The notes beneath the pieces are model-generated. The model did not search any database. It was not told the DNA's origin and saw nothing but the letters and a program-made list of their open reading frames with translations. Below, in pieces: positions 47,082-59,149 of a stretch of 64,000 bases of DNA. This DNA is from Salvia splendens (taxonomy: Eukaryota > Streptophyta > Magnoliopsida > Lamiales > Lamiaceae). The first letter of the stretch is position 1, and each line of letters starts with the position of its first letter. Both the position numbers and the translations under genes were made by a program. The DNA lies in NCBI RefSeq assembly GCF_004379255.2, contig NC_056047.1:24938293-25002292 (forward strand). The letters are read 5' to 3'.

Positions 47082-47576
47082 TAATAAATTATGACTAAAC
47101 CTTTTTAATAGATAAACGTTTAGAATAATTAGAGATAAATTAAAAATTTTAATTAGTTTGATTTAGCTTGAAAATAGGTAATGCAATAGGTCAAAGTAGA
47201 GGTAAATATAAAATCTGCTCCTATTTCCTAGAATTAAGTATGATCCAGTTGGACACGCCTCTTTCCTTCTTTTTATGTAAAGATGTATAACATATTCCCT
47301 CCTAATCTCTCTCTTCTATTCTATTACGAGTGAGAAAAGAAAATGGATGGACTTTGTCTCACAGCCATCACCTTCGACAGCGTCCGCTGCCGTCGTGCGA
47401 CTCTCTCCCATTTCTTTTCTCTTCCAAAGTTTCCTCTGTTGTGAAACTAGATGGGGATGGGGCAGAAGCTCTAACGTCGTGGGGTCGGCAGCTGAAGGAA
47501 GGTGTTTTCCGGCGGTTCTCCGGGGTCGACGGTGGGGTCGGCCGACCCCACTCGACCCCACCTGCATCCGCCGATG

Positions 47577-48970
47577 ACTTGAACATAATCCCTATAACTA
47601 CAAGGACGCAATGACTTATTCAGATAATCATTCTTGATAAGATGATAGATTCTGAATAACAATCTTAAATAGACAAGAATGTTTGCAATACTTGCGATAC
47701 TACCTATAGACTATTTCAGTCAGTGGGAGCTAGTGGACCTGCAAGTGTAAACATGGATCTCAAAAGGCTAGAATAATGGCAAAGGGTTATACCCAGAGGG
47801 AATTATAATCTCGCCTGCCATTTTTTTCCTAAGTCGATCGGTATATTGTCTATTGTAGCCTACATAAATTAGGATGTATGTACTATGATTGTCAAGACAG
47901 TTTTCTTTAAGTAGAAGTCTTGAGGAGATCATCTGCATGGAACATCTTAATGGTTAAGTAATACAGGGCAAGAAAGTTGAAAGTGCACTATATTTGATAT
48001 TCTTGGTACTCTACGATGATGACATCTATAAAAGTTGATAAACAACTAAGAGGGTTATCTAGCGTAGGAAACTGGTCGTCTACCCAGTTTAAGGATGATG
48101 GATTTAAGATAATCTAGTTACATTCTAAGCATCTGTGTCATTAGATTGCTAGAAAAAGAATGTATGTTTTCTTAAAGAATCCTACATCTACACAATACTT
48201 AGACACTTTAGCATTGAAAATTCCAAGAAAAAGTTTTTCTTTTTCTAGACGGAATTATTTTGTCTCTAGTCAAGTGTTTTTCGACATTGAATGAGATCAA
48301 GAAGAATGAGAAAAGTTCCATAATTGGAAGTCTCATATATGCTATGATGTGTATTAAGTTAGATATTAGCTTTGCCGTTGGCATAGAAGCATGATATCAT
48401 TTTAACCATGGCCGAGGACATTGGATTGGGTAAAGAATATACTATAGTACTTGAAGAAGACTAAACGGTATGCTCTAGTTTACCAGACATCCATGTTATG
48501 TCCTTTAGGTTACATCGACTCGATTTTATAATTGATTGATGATCGAGTTATCCTCTGACTATGTGTTAACGTTAGGAGTTGAAAACTGAGTCATGAAGGA
48601 GTGTGATTACATCACAGACTCTATCATGAAAATTACAAGTGTGGTTTCATCAGAAACTACTAAGGTAGTTGTTAATCTCAGTAACTTCCTAATAGCTTTG
48701 ACCGTGATTCCGAGTATGTGTATGAGTATTATATTTTGTTATAATTACTCTAGTCATATGTCTAACTCGAGGGAAACATGATCTGATAAAGCTAAGAAAT
48801 CATATAGAGATGAAGTATGAGATTAATTAAGGATTAAGTGCGCAACAAGACGTTATGGTTTCCAAGATATCATCAGAGAACAACCTGGCAGAACTTTTCA
48901 CAAAAAGCCTATATGGCAACATGTTTTACACATGAGGTGAAAAGTACGGTAGTTCGATGTATCATGGCCC
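47577..48970 (+). pseudogene. pol: copia RT/RNase H remnants
   Basis: Islands align with family A: AAGGCTAGAATAATGGCAAA ... GGTTATACCCAGAGG (KARLVAKGYTQKEG) near 47765, a TACGATGATGACATC island (YVDDI) near 48010, GGAAGTCTCATATATGCTAT (GSLMYAM) near 48325, and TCAGAGAACAACCTGGCAGA (SENNLAD) near 48875. Stops and indels are throughout. The catalytic RT could not be made from this copy. Confidence 0.8.
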
Positions 48971-48983
48971 GAGACCTGCGTAG

Positions 48984-49050
48984 AGTATAAGTGGGAGAGT
49001 TTTGCCAGTGGGTATACTCGAAAGCATGATTTTGAGTATAAGTGGGAGAT
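48984..49050 (+). other. duplicated polypurine tract, family B
   Basis: AGTATAAGTGGGAGA at about 48984 and GAGTATAAGTGGGAGAT at 49034-49050 directly before the 3' LTR. It parallels the double tract at 2559-2636 in family A. Confidence 0.7.
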
Positions 49051-50518
49051 TGTTAGAATTGGTATACTGAAAAGCATATTTCGAGCATGTTGCACGGATA
49101 GAATTGCTTGTATACAATAAACTCTACAATCCACTTTTATCCCAAGGCGAGAAGAAGTAATTTTGTCGCATTGATGTTTGCTTGTGCATTTATAAGATGT
49201 ATCTCAAGCATTTAAATGTATAAGAAACAAATAAGCCTAATTCTTCTGCATAGTAGACTGGTCGTGAACGACGTTCACAGAAGGTGACACAGTCGGTCCT
49301 TTGTAGAAGAGAAATAGAATTTCACAACCTAGATAGGCTTTGGCTACCTATCGTGAAAGGTTGCAGTGTCAGTCCGCATGTTTCCTTACCTTAGGAAATA
49401 AACGACACTGGTGTGGTATAGCACTAAAGGATCTAACAGTTGAGATAAGTCTTTCTTGCTATTTACTGAAAGACGAGGTCTCGGTGATTGTTATTTCTTA
49501 ATCATTGTTGATATAACATTGAGCATACGATATTGATTATGCACTACTTTGATTTATCAAATGGTGCGGATTTTTTGCAATCCAAGAATCCTGATATCTT
49601 GGGTAGTGGTGATTAATGTCTAGAGGTGCTAGTATTGTTATTGCAATGAATCGTGTGCTGCGTGAGTCCAGTTTGATAATATCCTCAAGAGGTGTTCGAA
49701 AAAGGTTTTATTATTCAGAAACCCGACCGGTTGGAATTTATTCCAGAATAATAAATAAAGATTTTGAACTAGACAACTCTTGGAAAAAGATATTAATTAA
49801 TTAAAGTCAAATAGGAGGCTTAAATTAATTAATGGATATTTATATCTTAAACACGGGAAATAATAATTAAAGAGGTAAAGCCCGGATTACTCGTAATTTG
49901 GGATTGGACGGGCAGTCAATATTATTATACTATAGTGGATGATAATAATATTCTATTAGACTTGTATTAAATTGGGGCTCAATTTAATTAGTAAAAGTCC
50001 AACAGGTTTGGCCCAAGTCCAACCTCCATGGATCCCTAATCTGGCCCATCATAACTCTATATAAAAGGAGATTAGAAAGGAGATTCAATGTCGATTTAAG
50101 AGTTAATTTTCGTGCTCCCCTCTGGGAGTTGACGAAAAAATCGGTTTTTGACAAAACTGATATTCTGTCTCCTTTCTAATCAAGTCCTTGTCGATTCTGA
50201 TAAGCTTTGCCCACCCAAAGGTCATTATCTGAGTTCGGGATACAGATTAGAAGATTCATGGTTGAGTACAAAGATCATCACGTGGAGAAGGCGCAAGCAA
50301 TCGTCGATTCTTTGGAGAATCAGATCGGTAATCCTAAACCGTAGAATATCATGAATTAGGATTTTAATTCCTTAAGCATGATTTTTGTGCGTTCTTGTGT
50401 GCAATTCAATGTTTAACATGTGAATCAATTAATCCCATAATCGGTCAAATAGATCCATATGTATGATTTATTTGTGAATGCATGACTTCCGCTGTGCAAG
50501 GGGCACCAAACCCCAACA
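49051..50518 (+). repeat. copia family B 3' LTR
   Basis: 1468 bp, same as the 5' LTR. By eye about ten substitutions and no indel separate them (for example GTTGCACGG versus ATTGTACGG, GACACTGG versus GACATTGG, GAGTTGACG versus GAGTGGACG). TATA box near 50055. Confidence 0.96.
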
Positions 50519-53500
50519 GCTTCAAATTAGAAGACTTGATTTACAAATAAGACTGAATAATGTATCAATACATTGTAATTAATGTACACATTAAATCCTT
50601 ACATAGGTACATCACATGCTAATACGCATGTACGTTAGTTGTCACTTTTCATACATTATTTACTGTATGCAATCTAAAACTCATGAAAAAATAAAATCCA
50701 ATGCATATGGTGGTACTATATCCCAGCCCCATTGATTGCTAAACCCTTAGGAGAATGATTCAAACTCCCTACCCGTGGTAATGTTTTTGTTTTGTTAGTG
50801 GGTACTACAACCTAGCCTCATGGGTTGCTAAACCCAAAGGGTATGGATTCAACTCCCGCCACACATTAAACCCTACATTAAAGGTTAATTATCGTACATT
50901 ATTTACCGTATGAAAATCAAAACACACATAAAAAAAATCAAATCATATAAAAATAGAGCATATAAAAATAATAATGTACAACGTCAAATTGAAATAATGT
51001 ACGAATTTGATTCAACGATGAAACACAAACAAACAAAGAATTTATAATAACTACATGATGTACAGATCTAGCTACATGATGTATCAGAACATAGTAATGC
51101 ACCATTGTAATAGAATTTTTGTCAAACACATTGTTTCCAATAGCTGATTTGACATCTATATTATTTAGTACTGAATGATTACATTATTAATGAGTTTTCA
51201 TACATATTTGGTATTGAATGACTACGTTATTTATTAGTTTTTGTACATCATTCGTTTTGGCAGTAAATGACTACATTATTTACTATTCAATGACTACATT
51301 AGTTATGACTTGTATGTACGTCTTCCAATTATTCTATTACAATGGTACATTACTATGTCATGATGCGTTACATTATCCCTACATGTACATTACCAACACA
51401 CTTAATAAACAATGTAGGCGTTTTTATACATTTAATGTACTATTGATACAATAAATAATGTACAGTTGCATAATGCACACAATCCTATCATTAATGTACA
51501 AAAATCAAATTGTACATTAAAACATAAATATTATAAACAATGTAAACATTTTAGCGCCACGCTCAGTCACCCTATCCGCATCCATTTCCTCCCTAAATTG
51601 GTGTATAAATGAAAGGGGAATGTCTTTATCAAAGTCATCATCGAAGTCGTTCGTTGTTCAATTTGATTCAAATAAGACAAGCGTGCATGTATTAGTCCAG
51701 ATGTAAATTGAATGTCTAATAACACAACGTATCAATGCAAAATAAGGATTGTACAGATCGAAATAATCGTTGTAATACGATGCTTCAAATTAGAAGACTT
51801 GATGTACAAATAAGACTGAATAATGTATCAATACATTGTAATTAATGTACACATTAAATCCTTACATAGGTACCTCACATGCTAATACGCATGTACGTTA
51901 GTTGTCACTTTTCATACATTATTTACTGTATGCAATCTAAAACACATAAAAAAATGAAATCCAATGCATGTGATGGTACTATATCCCAGCCCCATTGATT
52001 GCTAAACCCCTAGGAGAATGATTCAACCTCCCTACCAGTGGTGATGTTTTCGTTTTGTTAGTGGGTACTACAACCTAGACTCATGGATTGTTAAACCCAA
52101 AGGGTATGGATTCAACTCCCGCCAAACATTAAACCTTACATTAAAGGTTAATTTTCGTACATTAATTACCGTATGAAAATCAAAACACACATAAAAAAAT
52201 CAAATCATATAAGAATAGAGCATATAAAAATAATAATGTACAACGTCAGATTGAAATAATGTACGAATTTGATTCAACGAAGAAACACAAACAAACAAAG
52301 AATGTATTATAACTACATGATGTACAGATCTAGCTACATGATGTATCAGAGCATAGTAATGCACCATTGTAATAGAATTTTTGTCAAACACATTGTTTCC
52401 AATAGCTGCTTTGACATCTATATTATTTAGTACTGAATGATTACATTATTAATGAGTTTTCATACATATTAAGTATTGAATGACTACGTTATTTATTAGT
52501 TTTTGTACATCATTCGTTTTGGCAGTGAATGACTACATTATTTACTATTCAATGACTACATTAGTTATGACTTGTATGTACGTCTTCCAATTATTCTATT
52601 ACAATGGTACATTACTATGTCATGATGCGTTACATTATCCCTACGTGTACATTAACAACAAACTAAATAAACAATGTAGGTGTTTTTATACATTTAATGT
52701 ACTATTGATACAATAAATAATGTACAGTTGCATAATACACACAATCCTATCATTAATGTACAAAAATCAAATTGTACATTAAAACATAAATATTATAAAC
52801 AATGTACACGTTTTAGTGCCACGCTCAGTCACCCTATCCGCAGCCATTTCCTCCCTAAATTGGTGTATAAATGAAAGGGGAATGTCTTCATCAAAGTCAT
52901 CATCGAAGTCGTTCGTTGTCCACTTTGATTCAAATAAGACAAGCGTGCATGTATTAGTCCAGATGTAAATTGAATGTCTAATAACACAACGTATCAATGC
53001 AAAATTAGGATTGTACAGATCGAAATAATCGTTGTAATATGATGCTTCAGATTAGAAGACTTGATGTACAAATAAGACTGAATAATGTATCAATACATTG
53101 TAATTAATGTACACATTAAATCCTTACATAGGTACCTCACATGCTAATACGCATATACGTTAGTTGTCACTTTTCATACATTATTTACTGTATGCAATCT
53201 AAAATTCCTGAAAAAATGAAATCCAATGCATGTGATGGTACTATATCTCAGCCCCATTGATTGCTAAATCCTTAGGAGAATGATTCAAACTCCCTACCCG
53301 TGGTGATGTTTTAGTTTTGTTAGTGGGTACTACAACCTAGACTCATGGATTGCTAAACCCAAAGGGTATGGATTCAACTCCCGCCAAACATTAAACCCTA
53401 CATTAAAGGTTAATTTTCGTACATTATTTACCGTATGAAAATCAAAACACACATAAAAAAATCAAATCATATAAGAATAGATCATATAAAAATAATAATG

Positions 53501-56500
53501 TACAACGTCGGATTGAAATAATGTACGAATTTGATTCAACGATGAAACACAAACAAACAAAGAATATATTATAACTACATAATGTACAGATCTAGCTACA
53601 TGATGTATCAGAACATAGTAATGCACCATTGTAATAGAATTTTTGTCAAACACATTGTTTCCAATAGCTGATTTGACATATATATTATTTAGTACTGAAT
53701 GATTACATTATTAATGAGTTTTCACACATATTTAGTATTGAATGACTACGTTATTCATTAGTTTTTGTACATCATTCGTTTTGGCAGTGAATGACTACAT
53801 TATTTACTATTCAATGACTACATTAGTTATGACTTGTATGTTCGTCTTCCAATTATTCTATTATAATGGTACATTACTATATCATGATGCGTTACATTAT
53901 CCCTACATGTACATTACCAACGCACTTAATAAACAATGTAGGCGTTTTTATACATTTAATGTACTATTGATACAATAAATAGTGTACAGTTGCATAATGC
54001 ACACAATCCTATCATTAATGTACAAAAATCAAATTGTACATTAAAACATAAATATTATAAACAATGTAAACGTTTTAGCGCCACGCTCAGTCACCCTATC
54101 CGCAGCCATTTCCTCCCTAAATTGGTGTATAAATGAAAGGGGAATGTCTTTATCAAAGTCATCATCGAAGTCGTTCGCTGTCCACTTTGATTCAAATATG
54201 ACAAGCGTGCATGTATTAGTCCAGATGTAAATTGAATGTTTAATAACACAACGTATCAATGCAAAATAAGGATTGTACAGATCGAAATAATCGTTGTAAT
54301 ACGATGCTTCAAATTAGAAGACTTGATGTACAAATAAGACTGAATAATGTATCAATACATTATAATTAATGTACACATTAAATCCTTACATAGGTACCTC
54401 ACATGCTAATACGCATGTACGTTAGTTGTCACTTTTCATACATTATTTACTGTATGCAATCTAAAACTCATAAAAAAATGAAATCCAATGCATGTGATGG
54501 TACTATATCCCATCCCCATTGATTGCTAAACCCCTAGGAGAATGATTCAACCTCCCTACCAGTGGTGATGTTTTCGTTTTGTTAGTGGGTACTACAACCT
54601 AGACTCATGGATTGCTAAACCCAAAGGGTATGGATTCAACTCCCGCCAAACATTAAACCTTACATTAAAGGTTAATTTTCGTACATTAATTACCGTATGA
54701 AAATCAAAACATACATAAAAAAATCAAATCATATAAGAATAGAGCATATAAAAATAATAATGTACAACGTCAGATTGAAATAATGTACGAATTTGATTCA
54801 ACGAAGAAACACAAATAAACAAAGAATGTATTATAACTACATGATGTACAGATCTAGCTACATGATGTATCAGAGCATAGTAATGCACCATTGTAATAGA
54901 ATTTTTGTCAAACACATTGTTTCCAATAGCTGCTTTGACATCTATATTATTTAGTACTGAATGATTACGTTATTAATGAGTTTTCATACATATTTAGTAT
55001 TGAATGACTACGCTATTTATTAGTTTTTGTACATCATTCGTTTTGGCAGTGAATGACTACATTATTTACTATTCAATGACTACATTATATATCAGTGAAT
55101 GACTACATTAGTTATGACTTGTATGTACGTCTTCCAATTATTCTAGTACAATGGTACATTACTATGTCATGATGCGTTACATTATCCCTACATGTACATT
55201 ACCAACAACTAAATAAACAATGTAGGCGTTTTTATACATTTAATGTACTATTGATACAATAAATAATGTACAGTTGCATAATGCACACAATCCTATCATT
55301 AATGTACAAAAATCAAATTGTACATTTAAACATAAATATTATAAACAATGTAAACGTTTTAGTGCCACGCTTAGTCACCCTATCCGCAGCCATTTCCTCC
55401 CTAAATTGGTGTATAAATGAAATGGGAATGTCTTCATCAAAGTCATCATCGAAGTCGTTCGCTGTCCACTTTGATTCAAATAAGACAAGCGTGCATGTAT
55501 TAGTCCAGATGTAAATTGAATGTCTAATAATACAACGTATCAATGCAAAATAAGGATTGTATAGATCAAAATAATCGTTGTAATATGATGCTTCAAATTA
55601 GAAGACTTGATGTACAAATAAGACTGAATAATGTATCAATACATTGTAATTAATGTACACATTAAATCCTTACATAGGTACCTCACATGCTAATACGCAT
55701 GTACATTAGTTGTCACTTTTCATACATTATTTACTGTATGCAATCTAAAATTCCTGAAAAAATGAAATCCAATGCATGTGATGGTACTATATCTCAGCCC
55801 CATTGATTGCTAAATCCTTAGGAGAATGATTCAAACTCCCTACCCGTGGTGATGTTTTAGTTTTGTTAGTGGGTACTACAACCTAGACTCATGGATTGCA
55901 AAACCCAAAGGATATGGATTCAACTCCCGCCAAACATTAAACCCTACATTAAAGGTTAATTTTCGTACATTATTTACCGTATGAAAATCAAAACACACAT
56001 AAAAAAATCAAATCATATAAGAATAGAGCATATAAAAATAATAATGTACAACGTCAGATTGAAATAATGTACGAATTTGATTCAACGATGAAACACAAAC
56101 AAACAAAGAATATATTATAACTACATAATGTACAGATCTAGCTACATGATGTATCAGAACATAGTAATGCACCATTTTAATAGAATTTTTGTCAAACACA
56201 TTGTTTCCAATAGCTGATTTGACATATATATTATTTAGTACTGAATGATTACATTATTAATGAGTTTTCACACATATTTAGTATTGAATGACTACGTTAT
56301 TTATTAGTTTTTGTACATCATTCGTTTTGGCAGTGAATGACTACATTATTTACTATTCAATGACTACATTAGTTATGACTTGTATGTACGTCTTCCAATT
56401 ATTCTATTATAATGGTACATTACTATATCATGATGCGTTACATTATCCCTACATGTACATTACCAACGCACTTAATAAACAATGTAGGCGTTTTTATACA

Positions 56501-57511
56501 TTTAATGTACTATTGATACAATAAATAATGTACAGTTGCATAATACACACAATCCTATCATTAATGTACAAAAATCAAATTGTACATTAAAACATAAATA
56601 TTATAAACAATGTAAACATTTTAGCGCCACGCTCAGTCACCCTATCCGCAGCCATTTCCTCCTTAAATTGGTGTATAAATGAAAGGGGAATGTCTTTATC
56701 AAAGTCATCATCGAAGTCGTTCGCTGTCCACTTTGATTCAAATAAGACAAGCGTGCATGTATTAGTCCAGATGTAAATTGAATGTCTAATAACACAACGT
56801 ATCAATGCAAAATAAGGATTGTACAGATCGAAATAATCGTTGTAATATGATGCTTCAAATTAGAAGACTTGATGTACAAATAAGACTGAATAATGTATCA
56901 ATACATTATAATTAATGTACACATTAAATCCTTACATAGGTACCTCACATGCTAATACGCATGTACGTTAGTTGTCACTTTTCATACATTATTTACTGTA
57001 TGCAATCTAAAACTCATAAAAAAATGAAATCAAATGCATGTGATGGTACTATATCCCAGCCCCATTGATTGCTAAAACCCTAGGAGAATGATTCAACCTC
57101 CCTACCAGTGGTGATGTTTTCGTTTTGTTAGTGGGTACTACAACCTAGCCTCATTGATTGCTAAACCCAAATGGTATGGATTCAACTCCCGCCAAACATT
57201 AAACCCTACTTTAAAGGCTAATTTTCGTACATTATTTACCGTATGAAAATCAAAACACACATAAAAAAAATCAAATCATATAAAAATAGAGCATATAAAA
57301 ATAATAATGTACAACATCAGATTGAAATAACCTACGAATTTGATTCAACGATGAAACACAAACAAACAAAGAATGTATTATAACTACGTGATGTTCAGAT
57401 CTAGCTACATGATGTATCAGAACCTAGTAATGCACCATTGTAATAGAATATTTGTCAAACACATTGTTTCCAACATCTGCTTTGACATCTATATTATTTA
57501 GTACTGAATGA
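50519..57511. repeat. 1.26-kb tandem array, right block, five units
   Basis: Landmark CGCTCAGTCAC (or CGCTTAGTCAC) at 51560, 52822, 54084, 55368 and 56630: spacings 1262, 1262, 1284 and 1262. Units alternate in type: GCTGATTTGACA with AGAACATAG at about 51147, 53667 and 56213, versus GCTGCTTTGACA with AGAGCATAG at about 52407 and 54929. The repeat of the repeat is therefore about 2.5 kb. Minus-strand exon-like frames are at 52779-52997, 54041-54259, 55313-55543 and 56587-56805. It is the continuation of 33780-40159 across the copia insertion and is cut at 57511 by the next copia. Confidence 0.94.
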
Positions 57512-58966
57512 TGTTAGGGTTTTGTATACTAGAAATCACCTTTCTAGTGATTGGATACTGTAAAACTCTAATTGTTATTTTCCAATAAATGCAACAGATT
57601 ATTTTTTGTCATAATGTTATTATGTTTTACATTTATTGGTTGTTTATTGCATATTTAAATGTATAAGCAAACGTAACAAAGTCTAAGTCTTTGTTTTAGT
57701 AGACCGGTTGTGGGCGCCGTTCAATTTAAGGTAACACGGTCAGTTCTAAACAAAGAAAAATAAGAATTTCACAACCTAGATAGGCCTAGACTACCTATTG
57801 TGAAAGGTTGCAATGTCAGTCCGATTATTTCTAAGCCTTATTGAAATAAGATGACGTTGGTGTGGTATAGCACTGAATGAATCTAACAGCAAGACGAGTC
57901 TTTGTGCTATCTACTGAAAGACGAGGTCTTGATAATTAATTTCTTAATCAATGTACGTTAGCATTGAGCATATGATATTGAGTATCTACTACTTTGACTT
58001 ACCAAAGGTGCGGGTTTTTCATCACCCAACGATCTAGGTATATTGGGTAGTGGTGATCATTATCTAGCGGTGCTAGGATTGCTATTACGTTGAATCGTGC
58101 GCGAGGGGAGTCTCGTTTGATAACATCCACAAGAGGAGCTCGAAACAAGGTTTTATTATTCGGAACCTAGCTAGTTGGAGTTTAATTACTCCTTGAATAA
58201 TAAATAAGAGTTTCTTGCTAAGTCCACTCTTGGAGATTAAAATATGTTAATTAATTAAGTCCATAGAAGACAATAATTAATTAATGGATGTTTCTATCTT
58301 AAGCGCGGGAAATAAATTAAATGCAATTAAAGAAAACCCGGAATACTTGTAATTTCGGATTTGGAAGGCAGTGCAATATTTCTTCTGTAGTGGCTGCTTG
58401 TAATATTCCAATATAAGCTTATATTAAATTATGGGTTCAATTTAATTGGTAAAAACCTAATTGGGTGAGGCCTGTTCCAAATTCTTCCTTAGATCCCTGA
58501 CTGGGCCCAATATGTGTCTTAATATAAATAGGAGAATAAAGGAGACAGAAAATACACATTATTACTGTATCAAATTTTCGTCCCCCTCTAAGAAAGAGAG
58601 AGCTCGAAATTTTGCCCCCTCCGTGAGCTGAGTTCTGTCTTCGTTATTCAAGTCCTAGTACATTGGTGAGATTTGCCCACACAAATATCAGCGTATAGTC
58701 CGGGACACCAGTCAGAAGATCCAAGGTCAAGTATTGAAGATCTTCACATGGAGACGGAGCAAGCCATCATCGATTCTTGATTGAATCAACGAGGTAAATT
58801 GATTAATTCCGTAGTAAGCATGTTTTAGGTATTTTATATGCTAAAGCATGTTTTAATTCAAGTTATGAGCATGATACATGTGATAGAATTTGTCTAAATA
58901 ATCTGCTAAATAGATCAAGTTTATGTGATCATTAAATGTTGCACGCTTCCGCTGCCAACCCCTTCA
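57512..58966 (+). repeat. copia family A 5' LTR, 1455 bp
   Basis: TGTTAGGGTTTTG ... CCCCTTCA. TATA box TATAAATA at 58523-58530. GAGAGAG tract near 58595. The hairpin GATAGG-N9-CCTATT lies near 57780. Confidence 0.95.
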
Positions 58967-58968
58967 AT

Positions 58969-58981
58969 TGGTATCAGAGCC
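58969..58981 (+). other. primer binding site (initiator-Met tRNA)
   Basis: TGGTATCAGAGCC starting 2 bp after the LTR. Confidence 0.93.
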
Positions 58982-59149
58982 AGTCTTTGGCTCTGATTAT
59001 TTGGATTTAAATTTTGCGAAATTCATGTATGCATGTCCAATTTGGTTGCTAAGAATGTTCTTGTGTTTTGTTTAATTTTTATGCATGTTGAACTCAAGAA
59101 CTATCGAATCAAAGAACTTGAATTGCTCGAACGTACCACGTGCGATCGA

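Larger units (their letters stand above)
46176..47576. mobile_element. non-autonomous hAT element, 1401 bp, TSD acttgaac
   Basis: The ends CATGGGCGGATCCAGG and (inverted) CATCGGCGGATGCAGG are flanked by 8-bp repeats ACTTGAAC at 46168-46175 and 47577-47584. It is inserted in the copia pol remnant, which resumes after it. No transposase. The right third is GC-rich with overlapping frames on both strands (47316-47662) that I do not consider genes. Two Stowaway-like MITEs are nested inside. Confidence 0.9.
40160..50518 (+). mobile_element. complete copia family B element, 10359 bp, TSD gcttc
   Basis: Two 1468-bp LTRs (TGTTAGAATTGG ... ACCCCAACA) and identical 5-bp TSDs GCTTC at 40155-40159 and 50519-50523 delimit a whole insertion in an array unit (GATGCTTC|AAATTAGAAGAC). 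Removing it restores the array period (1263 bp between landmarks 39933 and 51560). A PBS and PPT are present. The gag and pol region is so decayed that only fragments can be aligned to family A, yet the LTRs differ at only about ten sites. It also carries a 1401-bp hAT element. It is best described as a non-autonomous copia element mobilised by proteins of another element. Confidence 0.95.

Noticed and set aside
47316..47662. Five overlapping frames in the right part of the hAT element
   Set aside because: Short, mutually overlapping on both strands, no conserved domain; GC-rich end of a non-autonomous element.
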